From Phycisphaerae bacterium (GTDB lineage Bacteria > Planctomycetota > Phycisphaerae > Phycisphaerales > UBA1924), in contig BJHL01000005.1 in the NCBI GenBank assembly GCA_014192545.1, positions 1 to 64,000 on the forward strand: 64,000 bases of DNA, given 5' to 3'. Below are positions 1 through 7,800 of the stretch, one piece after another; within the stretch, counting starts at the first letter, position 1; every line of letters starts with the position of its first letter. The position numbers and the translations under genes were made by a program. The notes beneath the pieces are model-generated. The model saw only the letters and a list, made by a program, of their open reading frames with translations, was not told the DNA's origin and searched no databases.

Positions 1-94
1 GAGGTGATGGGGGGAGGGGGTGAGTGATTGGAGTTTGTGCGGTCGGGGAGATTTCATTTGTGAAAGCGGGCGCGAGGGGCCGAATACAGGGTGC

Positions 95-877
95 ATGATA
101 TTTGCACTTGCTGAAACGGTGGCGGCTGTTGATCCTGCGGCGCATGCCAATCTCTTTTCGGGTCCGAATGTTGCGGCGTTCTTCACGCTGACGGCGATGG
201 AGATTGTGCTGGGGATTGACAACATCGTGTTCATCGCGATTTTGTGCGGGCGGCTGCCGGTTGAGCAGCGGGAGAAGGCTCGGCTGGTGGGGCTTGCGCT
301 GGCGATGTTCATGCGGCTGGCGTTGCTGTTTGCAATCAAGTGGATCATGGGTTTGGCTGGGAAGACGCTGTTTACGCTGCCGATTCTGAATGAGGCAATT
401 GATGGGCGGGACTTGGTGCTGATGCTGGGGGGCCTGTTTCTGATTTATAAAGCGACGAAGGAGATTCACGCGAAGGTTGAGCACGAGGAGCACATGCCCG
501 GTGATGGGAAAAAGAGCAAGGTGACGTTTGCGGGTGTGATCTGGCAGATCGTCATCATCGATCTGGTTTTCAGCCTGGACTCTGTCATCACGGCGGTGGG
601 GATGGCGCAGAACATTTGGATCATGGTGGCGGCGGTGGTTGTGAGTGTCGGCGTGATGCTCGCGGTGTCGGGCAAGATTGCAAAATTCATCGACAAGAAC
701 CCGACGCTGAAGATGCTGGCGCTGGCGTTCTTGCTGCTGATTGGCGTGATGCTGGTAGCCGATAGCCTGGGGCAGCATATCAACAAGGGGTACATCTACT
801 TCGCGATGGCGTTTAGCTTGGGGGTGGAGGTGTTGAATATGGTGGTGAAGGGGAAGAAGAAAGAAGTGACGAAGTGA
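95..877 (+). CDS. TerC family integral membrane protein
   Basis: 260 aa, almost entirely hydrophobic, with about seven membrane segments. Two family hallmarks are visible: an intramembrane acidic motif MEIVLGIDNIVF with Asp42, and its mirror DLVFSLDSVITAVGM with Asp162. TerC/YjbE/YkoY proteins export metals, chiefly manganese, or help load metals onto exported proteins; the substrate here cannot be read from sequence. The ATG at 95 is chosen because the hydrophobic N-terminus begins there. An in-frame ATG at 20 would only add a polar, unconserved stretch. The last five codons already belong to an 8-bp tandem repeat that continues downstream, so the C-terminal tail has been shaped by that repeat. 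Confidence 0.9.
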   Translation: MIFALAETVAAVDPAAHANLFSGPNVAAFFTLTAMEIVLGIDNIVFIAILCGRLPVEQREKARLVGLALAMFMRLALLFAIKWIMGLAGKTLFTLPILNEAIDGRDLVLMLGGLFLIYKATKEIHAKVEHEEHMPGDGKKSKVTFAGVIWQIVIIDLVFSLDSVITAVGMAQNIWIMVAAVVVSVGVMLAVSGKIAKFIDKNPTLKMLALAFLLLIGVMLVADSLGQHINKGYIYFAMAFSLGVEVLNMVVKGKKKEVTK

Positions 878-953
878 CGGAGTGACGGAGTGACGGAGTG
901 ACGAAGTGACGGAGTGACGGAGTGAAGAGGTGAGGGGGTGAAGCGGTGAGGGG
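866..953 (+). repeat. 8-bp tandem repeat array (GTGACGRA type), left copy
   Basis: Eleven consecutive octamers, seven of them GTGACGAA or GTGACGGA and the last four degenerate (GTGAAGAG, GTGAGGGG, GTGAAGCG, GTGAGGGG). The array starts inside the last codons of terC and runs into the intergenic region. The same unit occurs inverted at 2166-2237, and related arrays lie at 13520, 27461 and 58283. Confidence 0.95.
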
Positions 954-1271
954 GGATGAAGTATGAGGGAATGACAGCGGCCCGAGTGGATGCTCGGTGC
1001 CGAGGCAAAACAAGCCAGCGAGCTGGCGATTGAGCCCAGCGCGACCGCGTTGCAACCCAGCGCGGCGGCAATACAAGTCTGCATGACGGCGATGCGAGCC
1101 AGCAAAGCGATGTGCGAAGCAAGTCAGCGTTGCAGAGCTAGACTCGTGGAGTGCGGAGGCGTGATGCGACCGGCTGGGACATGCAGGTGGAACGCATCAG
1201 GCTGCAAAGCCAGCCTGATGCACGAAGAGGAGTGATGCCACCCGCCAAATGTGGAGAGTAAAGGAATCAGT
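954..1271. other. Intergenic region without a convincing gene
   Basis: After the octamer array this stretch is rich in short GCRANCCAGC-like degenerate motifs (about 1010-1135) and ends with a perfect hairpin at 1194-1221. A short plus-strand open frame crosses it, but its composition is repeat-like and I do not regard it as coding. Confidence 0.6.
1194..1221. repeat. REP-like palindrome, copy 1
   Basis: Perfect 11-bp stem GCATCAGGCTG with loop CAAAGC and the complementary arm. The same stem-loop, with the stem written CATCAGGCTTG, recurs at 1957-1984 (opposite orientation) and 2117-2144. The sequence GCACG follows the arm in the related copies. Confidence 0.9.
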
Positions 1272-1925
1272 ATGAGTATTCGAGAGCAACGTAATTTGAC
1301 TCACCACATTAACAGAGTGATTTCCATTCGGTACGATATGTGTAGATTGATTGTTCTGATGACATGCGTAGCAGTATGCCTAGGTGCTGCAGCTTGCATG
1401 AACCGACCCGATGTGACATCTATGGAAAAGCGAGACAACGAACAAGGTCACGCCATGGCGGTAGATCCGAGCGGATCAAGTGCTTTCAGATCCGTGCACA
1501 CATCTTCGCCTAGCGAAACCTGGGTCTGGGTAAAACCTGTGGTTTTGACCACATCCTCTGAGGTTATTGTCGCCGTTCACATCGTTACTGTGAGTGATCC
1601 AGATGTTGTCCGAAGCCGAACAGCGCAATTGTATGAACTCGGTCGACTCATTGCTCGTCAAGGGAATTTCTTACAAATCGGCTCCGGAGCGGGGGTCGTC
1701 GGGGACAGTGTTGATTCTCCAAGTGTGCGGCGAGAACGAGACGTTGTCTACACGAGTCAAGGTCCCGATTCCACAATGAGACGCGTCGGCGAAAACCATT
1801 GGCTAATCATGCTTACACCCCAAGCCTCTATTGAGACAGTGTTGCGAGCTGGTTCAACCGAGTTCCAAATTGAAGTCGATCAACGTTGGCAATATGTGAC
1901 CGACGGTGTTTCTGTTGTGAATTGA
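1272..1925 (+). CDS. Hypothetical lipoprotein, atypical composition
   Basis: 217 aa with no family I recognise. AAGGA lies 6 nt before the ATG at 1272. A hydrophobic segment around residues 24-37 ends in GAAAC, a weak lipobox, so the product is probably lipidated and exported. ATG 1338 would give a more conventional signal peptide. The mature part is a polar, beta-rich domain of about 175 residues. Base use is clearly less GC-rich than in neighbours, with mixed third positions. The gene sits alone between REP-like palindromes and between two inverted octamer arrays, which suggests an acquired cassette. Function unknown. Confidence 0.6.
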   Translation: MSIREQRNLTHHINRVISIRYDMCRLIVLMTCVAVCLGAAACMNRPDVTSMEKRDNEQGHAMAVDPSGSSAFRSVHTSSPSETWVWVKPVVLTTSSEVIVAVHIVTVSDPDVVRSRTAQLYELGRLIARQGNFLQIGSGAGVVGDSVDSPSVRRERDVVYTSQGPDSTMRRVGENHWLIMLTPQASIETVLRAGSTEFQIEVDQRWQYVTDGVSVVN

Positions 1926-1956
1926 TCAAGGGCAGATGGCATTATGCTTCTCGTGC

Positions 1957-1984
1957 CATCAGGCTTGGCTTTGCAAGCCTGATG
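1957..1984 (-). repeat. REP-like palindrome, copy 2 (inverted)
   Basis: Stem CATCAGGCTTG, loop GCTTTG, perfect 11-bp complementary arm. The loop is the reverse complement of the loops of copies 1 and 3, so this copy faces the other way. It begins 31 bp after the lipoprotein stop. Confidence 0.9.
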
Positions 1985-2116
1985 CTGCTGCGACCAACTG
2001 CATTGCTTCGAGCGCGGACGTCCCTCATGCCAGGAAGGGCTGGCCGCCCGCGTGGCTTTGCCACTCCCGGCACCCATCCCGCTTGAAGCTGGCAGCGGCT
2101 GACAACGAGAGAACGC

Positions 2117-2144
2117 ATCAGGCTTGCAAAGCCAAGCCTGATGG
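2117..2144 (+). repeat. REP-like palindrome, copy 3
   Basis: Stem CATCAGGCTTG, loop CAAAGC, perfect 11-bp arm, followed by GCACG as in the reverse complement of copy 2. Copies 2 and 3 form an inverted pair with about 130 bp between them, the arrangement of a REP doublet. Confidence 0.9.
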
Positions 2145-2165
2145 CACGTGTCGTTCCTTCGGGAC

Positions 2166-2237
2166 TTTGTCCCTGCGGTACTTCGTCTCTTCGGTACTGC
2201 GGTACTTCGTCACTCCGTCACTCCGTCACTTCGTCAC
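2166..2237 (-). repeat. 8-bp tandem repeat array, right copy, inverted
   Basis: Nine octamers read on the minus strand: GTGACGAA and GTGACGGA units (2206-2237), then GTACCGCA, GTACCGAA and GAGACGAA variants. It is the inverse of the array at 866-953. The two arrays enclose the lipoprotein gene and all three REP-like palindromes. Confidence 0.92.
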
Positions 2238-2243
2238 TACTAT
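2238..2243 (+). promoter_or_regulatory. Putative -10 box of a leaderless promoter (TACTAT)
   Basis: TACTAT lies 5 nt before the ATG at 2249, with no Shine-Dalgarno between them. The same spacing of a TAnnnT box recurs at other starts in the window. Confidence 0.45.
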
Positions 2244-2248
2244 CCCCC

Positions 2249-2683
2249 ATGATCACACCCAGTCCTACCAGCAAGATTGATCCCACGATTGCACGCGGCA
2301 CGCTTGGCAGCGTTGTGGCGGCGTCGGCGACGAAGCCGGCGTATATCACGTTTTTGGTGCCCAATACCAGCTATGAGATGCATTTGCTGCCGACGGGTGA
2401 GATCAAGGCGCAGGTGGGGAAGCGGCTCTTGGGGACGATTCGGGCGCAGGCGCGGCGGATTGATGTGGTGCAGACGGGGGGGCAGTATGTGGAGCCGGTG
2501 ATGGGTCGGCCGCGGCGGGTGCAGGGGACGGTGATTGCGATCGCGGGCGATAGCGTGGTGGTGGATGCGGGCGTGGCGATTCATTGCCGGCCTACGGATG
2601 TGCGGCAGCAGGCGGGGCAATTTAGTGTGGGGCAGTTTGTGAGCTTTGATGTGCTGGATGGGTCGACGTTTACGGCGCAGTGA
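2249..2683 (+). CDS. Hypothetical small beta-rich protein, OB-fold-like
   Basis: 144 aa, soluble, no signal peptide or membrane segment. Alternating short hydrophobic strands (about residues 30-40, 48-70, 85-120) resemble an OB or similar beta-barrel fold, but there is no diagnostic motif. The ATG at 2249 is preferred because everything upstream in frame is encoded by the octamer repeat. It lies 34 bp upstream of the PfkB-type kinase and may be co-transcribed. I do not assign a function. Confidence 0.65.
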   Translation: MITPSPTSKIDPTIARGTLGSVVAASATKPAYITFLVPNTSYEMHLLPTGEIKAQVGKRLLGTIRAQARRIDVVQTGGQYVEPVMGRPRRVQGTVIAIAGDSVVVDAGVAIHCRPTDVRQQAGQFSVGQFVSFDVLDGSTFTAQ

Positions 2684-2703
2684 GAACCAGCGTGAGAGTG
2701 GCG

Positions 2704-2709
2704 TATAGC
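2704..2709 (+). promoter_or_regulatory. Putative -10 box close to the kinase start (TATAGC)
   Basis: TATAGC, 8 nt before the ATG at 2718, with only CTTGGGGC between. It resembles the sequence before pyrE (TACGCT then GGGGC and ATG). Confidence 0.4.
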
Positions 2710-2717
2710 CTTGGGGC

Positions 2718-3866
2718 ATGGTGTCATTTGCTGCTGCGGCGGAGGCGATTGGGAGTGGGCGAGTTTTTTGTGCGCTGGTGGGGTTTGATGGGTTTACGGA
2801 TGCGATTTTGCACGCGGTGAGGTCGCGAGCGACGATGCGCGTGGAGGATTTTTCGCGCATTGAGACGATTACGGAATTTGCGGAGCGCGTCGGCGGGGCG
2901 GCGGGGAAGAGCACGAACATTGAGCTGGTGCGGCGGGAGTTGCGATTTGGGGGGAATGGGCCGCTGATGGCGAGTGGGCTGGCGGGGCTGGGGGCGAGGG
3001 TGAGTTATGTTGGGTCGATTGGCGTGGCCAGCGATGATTCGAGTGGGCACGCGCGCGTTGATCCGATTTTTGCGGAGTTTGCGAAGCGGTGTGAGCGAGT
3101 GATTGCGATTGGGGTGCCGGGGCATACGGATGCGGTGGAGTTTGCGGATGGGAAGATCATGTTCAATCACACGGCGAATGTGCAGGCGGTGACCTGGGAG
3201 GCGATTGTGAGTGGGGTGGGGCTGCGGGAGATGCGCGAGATGGTGGGTTCTTCGGTGTTGCTGGGTGTGGTGAATTGGTCGCTGCTGGGTGGGGTGCCGG
3301 GCATTTGGCGGGGGCTAATGCGTGATGTGCTGATGGGAATGCCGACGCGGGTTGGTGGTGTGCGGCGGCGGATGTTTGTGGATTTGTCGGACCCGGCGAA
3401 GCGGACGGATGGTGATATTGCGGGGATGTTGGTGCAGCTTCGCGAGATGGAGGGCGTGGTGGCGGTGACGCTGGGGCTCAACTTGGCGGAGGCGCAGCGC
3501 GTGGCGAAGGTGGTGGGGGTGCGTGATGATGAAGCGGAGGAGCATGCGCAGCGCGTGGCGCGGTTGGCGAGTGGGCTGCGCGACGCGATTGGGATTGATA
3601 CGGTGGTTGTGCATCCGCGAGAGGGTGCGGCGGCGGCGAGCGCGGGTGAACGCAGCGTGTGGGTTGATGGACCCGTGACGGCGAATCCGAAGTTGAGTAC
3701 GGGCGCGGGCGATCACTTCAACGCTGGATTTGCGTTTGCGCAGGCGAGTGCGATGCCTTTGGAGCAGTGTGTGGCGGCAGCGGCGGCGACGAGCGGGGCG
3801 TATGTGCGTGATGCGGCGAGCCCGACGCGCGAGCGGGTGGCAGAGATGCTGCGGGGTGGGTGGTAG
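2718..3866 (+). CDS. PfkB family carbohydrate kinase
   Basis: 382 aa, a little longer than typical ribokinase-fold enzymes (about 300-330). The C-terminal signature GAGDHFNAGF at residues 329-338 carries the catalytic Asp332 and the anion hole. An N-terminal GFDGFTD and a glycine-rich FGGNGPLMASGLAGLGARVSYVG segment match sugar binding and the first PfkB signature. The enzyme should phosphorylate a sugar or nucleoside with ATP in the cytosol; the substrate cannot be read. The strand is extremely G-rich. It is convergent with rmlB, with only 9 bp between stop codons. Confidence 0.85.
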   Translation: MVSFAAAAEAIGSGRVFCALVGFDGFTDAILHAVRSRATMRVEDFSRIETITEFAERVGGAAGKSTNIELVRRELRFGGNGPLMASGLAGLGARVSYVGSIGVASDDSSGHARVDPIFAEFAKRCERVIAIGVPGHTDAVEFADGKIMFNHTANVQAVTWEAIVSGVGLREMREMVGSSVLLGVVNWSLLGGVPGIWRGLMRDVLMGMPTRVGGVRRRMFVDLSDPAKRTDGDIAGMLVQLREMEGVVAVTLGLNLAEAQRVAKVVGVRDDEAEEHAQRVARLASGLRDAIGIDTVVVHPREGAAAASAGERSVWVDGPVTANPKLSTGAGDHFNAGFAFAQASAMPLEQCVAAAAATSGAYVRDAASPTRERVAEMLRGGW

Positions 3867-3875
3867 AAGCGAGGT

Positions 3876-4922
3876 TTAGCGGCCGCCGTATTGCTTGGTG
3901 TAGTAGTCGCGGTAGGCTCCGCTCTTGACGCTGCGCCACCAGGCTTCGTTGTTTTTGTACCAGTTGATGGTGTCGGCGAGAGCCTGGGGCCAGGCGCTGC
4001 GGGTGGGTTTCCAGTTGAGTTCTCGCAGAGCTTTGGTGCAGTCGATGGCGTAGCGGCGGTCGTGACCGGGGCGGTCGGCGACGGGCTTGATGGAGTCGTG
4101 GCCTTTGCCCATGAGGCGCAGGATTTCGTGGGTGAGTTCGAGGTTGCTGCGTTCGTTGTTGCCGCCGAAGTTGTAGACCTCGCCTGCTTTGCCTTTTTCG
4201 AGCGCGGTCAAGACGCCTTCGCAGTGGTCATCGACGTGAATCCAGTCGCGGACGTTTTTGCCGTCGCCGTAGAGGGGGACTTGCTTGCCTTCGATGAGGT
4301 TGGTGACGAAGAGGGGGATGACTTTTTCGGGGAATTGGAAGGGGCCGAAGTTGTTGGAGCAGCGCGTGGTCACGACGTCCATGTGAAAGGTGTGGTGATA
4401 GGCGCGGGCGAGGAGATCGCCGCCGGCTTTACTCGCGCTGTAGGGGCTGTTGGTTTCGAGGGGTGTGGTTTCTTTGAACTTGAGCTCGGGGTTTTCGAGC
4501 GGCAGACTGCCGTAAACCTCGTCGGTGGAGACGTAGACGAAGCGGTTGTTCTTCATCCAGGCGCCGCCCCCATTTTTTGATTGGGCCCGGCGGGCGGCGT
4601 CGAGCAGCGTTTGCGTGCCGATGACGTTGGTCATGACGAAGGGGCGCGAGTCGAGGATGCTGCGATCGACGTGGCTCTCGGCGGCCATGTGGACGATGGC
4701 ATCGCAGGACTCGATGAGGGGCATGACAGTTTTTTCGTCGGTGATATCGCCCTTGACGAAGGTGTAGCGCGGGTCTTTTTCGAGGCCGCGGAGGTTCTCG
4801 AGGTTGCCCGAGTAGGTGAGGACGTCGAGGTTGGTGATGCGGTAGGTGGGGCGGAGTTTGAGGAGGAGGTGGACGAAGTTGCTGCCGATGAATCCGGCGC
4901 CGCCGGTGAGGAGGATGTGCAT
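3876..4922 (-). CDS. rmlB: dTDP-glucose 4,6-dehydratase
   Basis: 348 aa, full length. Extended SDR enzyme with NAD-binding TGGAGFIGS at residues 6-14, the catalytic triad region VSTDEVYG (Thr133, Asp134, Glu135) and YSASK (Tyr161, Lys165). It converts dTDP-glucose to dTDP-4-keto-6-deoxyglucose, the second step of dTDP-L-rhamnose synthesis. It is the last gene of a minus-strand cluster that also holds rmlD, an rmlC-like gene and rmlA. A PIN toxin-like gene ends 13 bp upstream of its start. Confidence 0.95.
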   Translation of the reverse strand: MHILLTGGAGFIGSNFVHLLLKLRPTYRITNLDVLTYSGNLENLRGLEKDPRYTFVKGDITDEKTVMPLIESCDAIVHMAAESHVDRSILDSRPFVMTNVIGTQTLLDAARRAQSKNGGGAWMKNNRFVYVSTDEVYGSLPLENPELKFKETTPLETNSPYSASKAGGDLLARAYHHTFHMDVVTTRCSNNFGPFQFPEKVIPLFVTNLIEGKQVPLYGDGKNVRDWIHVDDHCEGVLTALEKGKAGEVYNFGGNNERSNLELTHEILRLMGKGHDSIKPVADRPGHDRRYAIDCTKALRELNWKPTRSAWPQALADTINWYKNNEAWWRSVKSGAYRDYYTKQYGGR

Positions 4923-4935
4923 GGGTACTCCAGGG

Positions 4936-5355
4936 TCAAGAGATGGTATCGGGAAGAAGGATCAGCTTGTTTGCAAGTGCGGCGGTTCGAAGTTCTTTGT
5001 CAAGTGTTGCGAGCGGAAGACTGCGGCGGATGGAGAGCTCGAGATATGACGCGTCGTAGATTGTGAGACCGAACGCAACGGCGAGTTGGAAGATGTTCTG
5101 GTCGGTTTGGTACAAGCCGTCTGTGTCGATTTCAAGTGGGTACTTGGCGAGGGCGTGCAGATACTCTTGACGACGTTCAGATGTGATTCGTTTGCGACGT
5201 TCGGCCATGAGGAGCACGTTTGCAACTTCGAATCGCCACAATACCGGTACAACGCCCTGTGACGCGACCAACATCGACTCAACTGCGTTGATAGCCGGTG
5301 TGCGTTCGTCGCCGAAGCACCAAGCGAGTGCTATGGACGAATCGATAGCGATCAT
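4936..5355 (-). CDS. PIN domain ribonuclease, VapC-like toxin
   Basis: 139 aa, standard PIN length. The acidic residues of the metal site are visible: Asp5 (IDSS), Glu43 (FEVANVL), Asp101 (YDASYLELS) and Asp119 (LDKELR). VapC-type PIN proteins cleave RNA, often tRNA, and are held by a cognate antitoxin. The partner gene lies immediately upstream, ending 3 bp before this start. The pair sits between rmlD and rmlB in the same orientation, so it is probably read through from the rhamnose operon. Confidence 0.88.
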   Translation of the reverse strand: MIAIDSSIALAWCFGDERTPAINAVESMLVASQGVVPVLWRFEVANVLLMAERRKRITSERRQEYLHALAKYPLEIDTDGLYQTDQNIFQLAVAFGLTIYDASYLELSIRRSLPLATLDKELRTAALANKLILLPDTIS

Positions 5356-5358
5356 GCG

Positions 5359-5625
5359 TTAGCGACGTCCTTCGTTCATCAGGTCTTTGATTTTGAGACC
5401 ACCGAGGGACATGCCCTTGCTCAACTCGCGCATCTCGGCGATAGCTTGGCGGACTTTCTCGGGGTCGTGGGGTGGCTGGACGGGGCCGACGCGGGCGACG
5501 GGTGTGCCGGCGCGGGTGAGGATGAACTCTTCACCGGCGGCGACGCGCGTAAGCAGCTCGGCGAGACGGGCGGGCAGGTCTTCGCTGGCGATGCTGACTT
5601 GTTTTGTGTTGTTCGCTGCGACCAT
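5359..5625 (-). CDS. Phd/YefM-type antitoxin
   Basis: 88 aa. The N-terminal half (VSIASEDLPARLAELLTRVAAGEEFILTRAG, split here by eye into a DNA-binding strand-helix and dimer strand) matches Phd/YefM antitoxins, ending in TPVARVGPV. The charged C-terminal part (about residues 55-88) would wrap the toxin. It is followed after 3 bp by the PIN toxin, the canonical antitoxin-first order. Such antitoxins usually repress their own promoter; 72 bp separate it from the upstream rmlD stop. Confidence 0.85.
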   Translation of the reverse strand: MVAANNTKQVSIASEDLPARLAELLTRVAAGEEFILTRAGTPVARVGPVQPPHDPEKVRQAIAEMRELSKGMSLGGLKIKDLMNEGRR

Positions 5626-5697
5626 GATGCGCCTCGCTCGATGTGATGACCTTGTGTGGTGAGGGGATAGTAGGAATCGTCGCGTGATGGCTTGGAT

Positions 5698-6549
5698 TTA
5701 CTCGATACGTCCCATCACGTTCGCGAGGGCTTCGCGCCAAGGTGTCATCGGGCCGACCAGTTTTTCGGTGTGCGAGAGATCGAGCACGCTGTAGGCGGGG
5801 CGTTTGGCGGGGCGGGGGAAGTCGGCGGTGGTGCAGGGTTCCACGGTGCCTTTGGCGTTCGCGAGGCGGCCGATTTCTTGCGCGAATTCGAACCAGGTAC
5901 TCTCGCCGGCGTCGGTGGCGTGTTGGATGCCGCGAGATTTGTTCGTGATGAGCGCGAGGGTGGTGGTGGCGAGGTGTTCGCTGCTAGTGGGGCGGCCACG
6001 CTGGTCGTTCACGACTTTGAGCGTGGGCTTGGTGAGCAGCAACGTGCGCATGGTGCGGACGAAGTTTTTGCCCCACGGTGCGTAGAGCCAACTGGTGCGG
6101 ATGTGGAGCCAGTGGTTGGCGTCGAGGGTTTCGAGCGCGGCTTCGCCTGCGGCTTTGCTGCGGCCGTAGGCGTTGAGGGGTTCGCGTGGTTGTGTGGTGG
6201 TGTAGGGTTTGGTTGCGATGCCACTAAAGACGTAGTCGGTGCCGAAGTTGACGAAGAGGGCGCGGTGGGCGGCGCAGGCGTGGGCGAGGTCGCGGACGGC
6301 GTCGCCATTGATGCGGGTAGCGGCGGGTTCTTGGGTTTCGGCTCCGTCGACGTCGGTCCAAGCGGCGCAGTTGATGAGAATGTCGCTGCGGGTTTCTTGC
6401 AGCAATGCGGCGGTGCTGGTGGCGACTTGTGAAGAACTGAGGTCGATGCGGTCGCGGCCTGGCGCGGTGAAGGTGATTTGGCGGCGCGTGAGTTCTTCGC
6501 GGAAGGCGCGACCAAGCATGCCAGTACCGCCTATGAGAAGTACGTTCAT
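5698..6549 (-). CDS. rmlD: dTDP-4-dehydrorhamnose reductase
   Basis: 283 aa. Rossmann start MNVLLIGGTGMLG, family motifs DVDGAE (about 67-71) and NFGTDYVFSG (101-110), and catalytic Tyr128/Lys132 in YGRSK. It reduces dTDP-4-keto-L-rhamnose to dTDP-L-rhamnose, the last step of the pathway. Its start overlaps the stop of the upstream glycosyltransferase gene by 4 bp, so the two are translationally coupled. Confidence 0.93.
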   Translation of the reverse strand: MNVLLIGGTGMLGRAFREELTRRQITFTAPGRDRIDLSSSQVATSTAALLQETRSDILINCAAWTDVDGAETQEPAATRINGDAVRDLAHACAAHRALFVNFGTDYVFSGIATKPYTTTQPREPLNAYGRSKAAGEAALETLDANHWLHIRTSWLYAPWGKNFVRTMRTLLLTKPTLKVVNDQRGRPTSSEHLATTTLALITNKSRGIQHATDAGESTWFEFAQEIGRLANAKGTVEPCTTADFPRPAKRPAYSVLDLSHTEKLVGPMTPWREALANVMGRIE

Positions 6550-7736
6550 GATTCGTTCCTGGTGGGCGCGGCGAGCAGGCTGCGGAAGAGATGGTCGGTG
6601 CGTTTGGCGATAGCTTCGATGGAGAGTTCGTCGCGGAAACTGGCGTGGCCTGCGTCGGCGATGGTGTCGCGGAGGTTGCCATCGCGCACGAGTTCGCGAA
6701 CGGCTTCGACGTATTGCTCGTGAGATTTGACGAGCATGCCATTCACGCGGTGCTTGAAGAAGTGCGGGTTTTCGTGCAGGTCGCTGGCGATGATGGGGAC
6801 GTCGGCGGCGAGGTACGCGAGGACTTTGCCGAAACTTTTGCCTTCGGCGAAATCGCTGGTGGGGGCGAGGATGTGGAGGCCTATGGCGACTTCGTTGAGT
6901 GATGCGACGAAGTCGTTGTTGGGCATGAACTCGCGGGTTTCGCAGGTGAGGCCGGCGTCGCGCAGGGGTTGGAGGTAGGCGTTGGCTTCGTCGCGCGTTT
7001 CGGGGCGCACGCCGTAGAGGCGGAAGGTGAAGGTGGTTGGTTTGGCTGCGTCGGCTGCATCAATCATGGCGCGCTGCACGATTGCGGCTTCGTCGCGATA
7101 CTTCATGGAGTCAGACTGTGCCCAGGCGACGATTGCGTTGCGCTTGGAGGGGCGAACAGTGGGGCGAGCAGCGGGCATGGGGTGGCCCGTCCAGACGACG
7201 TGGACGTTTTTGCTGAATTGGCGGCACCAGGTTGCGACGTTTTGGCTGCCAGCGGTGACCATGTGGGCGAGTTTGCAATTGACTTCGCACTGCACGGCTT
7301 GCTCAGGGGTTTTGTAATCCGCGTCGTCGAGGTCGAAAACCCACTTGGCGGTGGTGGTGTAGTAGTCGGGCCAGTTGAGCGGGTTGCGGCCTTTTTGCAT
7401 CACGGCGATGTCGGGCTTTTCGAGATCGAGGATGCGTTGGCGCTGGCTGCGCTCAAGCTGCGCGGGGACGACGGTGGTTCGCCAGCCGCATGGTTCGAGG
7501 GCGGTTGCGAGTTCATAGGCGCGGAGGTTTGCGCTGCCGCAACTTTCGGCGGTGTTAGGGAAGAAGACAGCGCGTTTGAGGGCGGCGGGTTTGCGGATGC
7601 GTTCGAGGTGCAGGCGCATTTCGCGAGCGCGGTGGCCCAGCCAGCTTTTGGGCGTGAGGGGGTCGGGCTGGCGGCGCGCAGTGAAATCTGCGGCGGAAGC
7701 CGCGATGCGCGTGGGGTCTGTCAATGGCTGGGCCAT
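6546..7736 (-). CDS. Glycosyltransferase, GT-B fold, group 1 type
   Basis: 396 aa. The C-terminal half resembles glycosyl transferase group 1 domains: EGKSFGKVLAYLAADVPIIASDLHENPHF (read in pieces) has the usual Glu and Gly-rich donor-site loop, followed by NGMLV and a helix-rich end. The N-terminal half contains the acceptor side (SANLRAYELATAL). Because it overlaps rmlD by 4 bp and lies among rhamnose genes, it may transfer rhamnose or a neighbouring sugar onto a surface glycan; this is inference. TAGCAT lies 6 nt before the ATG, so it may also have its own promoter. Confidence 0.85.
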   Translation of the reverse strand: MAQPLTDPTRIAASAADFTARRQPDPLTPKSWLGHRAREMRLHLERIRKPAALKRAVFFPNTAESCGSANLRAYELATALEPCGWRTTVVPAQLERSQRQRILDLEKPDIAVMQKGRNPLNWPDYYTTTAKWVFDLDDADYKTPEQAVQCEVNCKLAHMVTAGSQNVATWCRQFSKNVHVVWTGHPMPAARPTVRPSKRNAIVAWAQSDSMKYRDEAAIVQRAMIDAADAAKPTTFTFRLYGVRPETRDEANAYLQPLRDAGLTCETREFMPNNDFVASLNEVAIGLHILAPTSDFAEGKSFGKVLAYLAADVPIIASDLHENPHFFKHRVNGMLVKSHEQYVEAVRELVRDGNLRDTIADAGHASFRDELSIEAIAKRTDHLFRSLLAAPTRNES

Positions 7737-7742
7737 GTGGCA

Positions 7743-7748
7743 ATGCTA
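7743..7748 (-). promoter_or_regulatory. Putative -10 box of a leaderless promoter (TAGCAT)
   Basis: TAGCAT on the minus strand, 6 nt before the glycosyltransferase ATG at 7736. The identical hexamer at the same distance precedes the XRE regulator at 47351. Confidence 0.45.
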
Positions 7749-7800
7749 TCGGCGAAAACGCGGGGAAAATGCAGCGTTATCGGCAGAATAGAGCCGCGCG

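Larger units (their letters stand above)
1926..2248. other. Repeat-filled intergenic region
   Basis: Contains two REP-like palindromes (1957-1984 and 2117-2144), a GC-rich segment between them, and the inverted octamer array at 2166-2237. No gene is supported; open frames here are by-products of the repeats. Confidence 0.7.

Noticed and set aside
1010..1135. Possible CRISPR-like array because of repeated GCRANCCAGC motifs
   Set aside because: Motifs are short, irregularly spaced and degenerate, with no constant repeat-spacer structure and no cas genes.
990..1235. Plus-strand open frame of 81 codons
   Set aside because: Its protein is a string of Ala/Ser/Gln motifs produced by degenerate intergenic repeats, and its end reads through the REP-like palindrome. 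No start signal or family similarity.
4581..5066. Long plus-strand open frames opposite rmlB
   Set aside because: Shadow of rmlB: the Val/Gly/Asp-rich product mirrors the codon bias of the real gene on the other strand.
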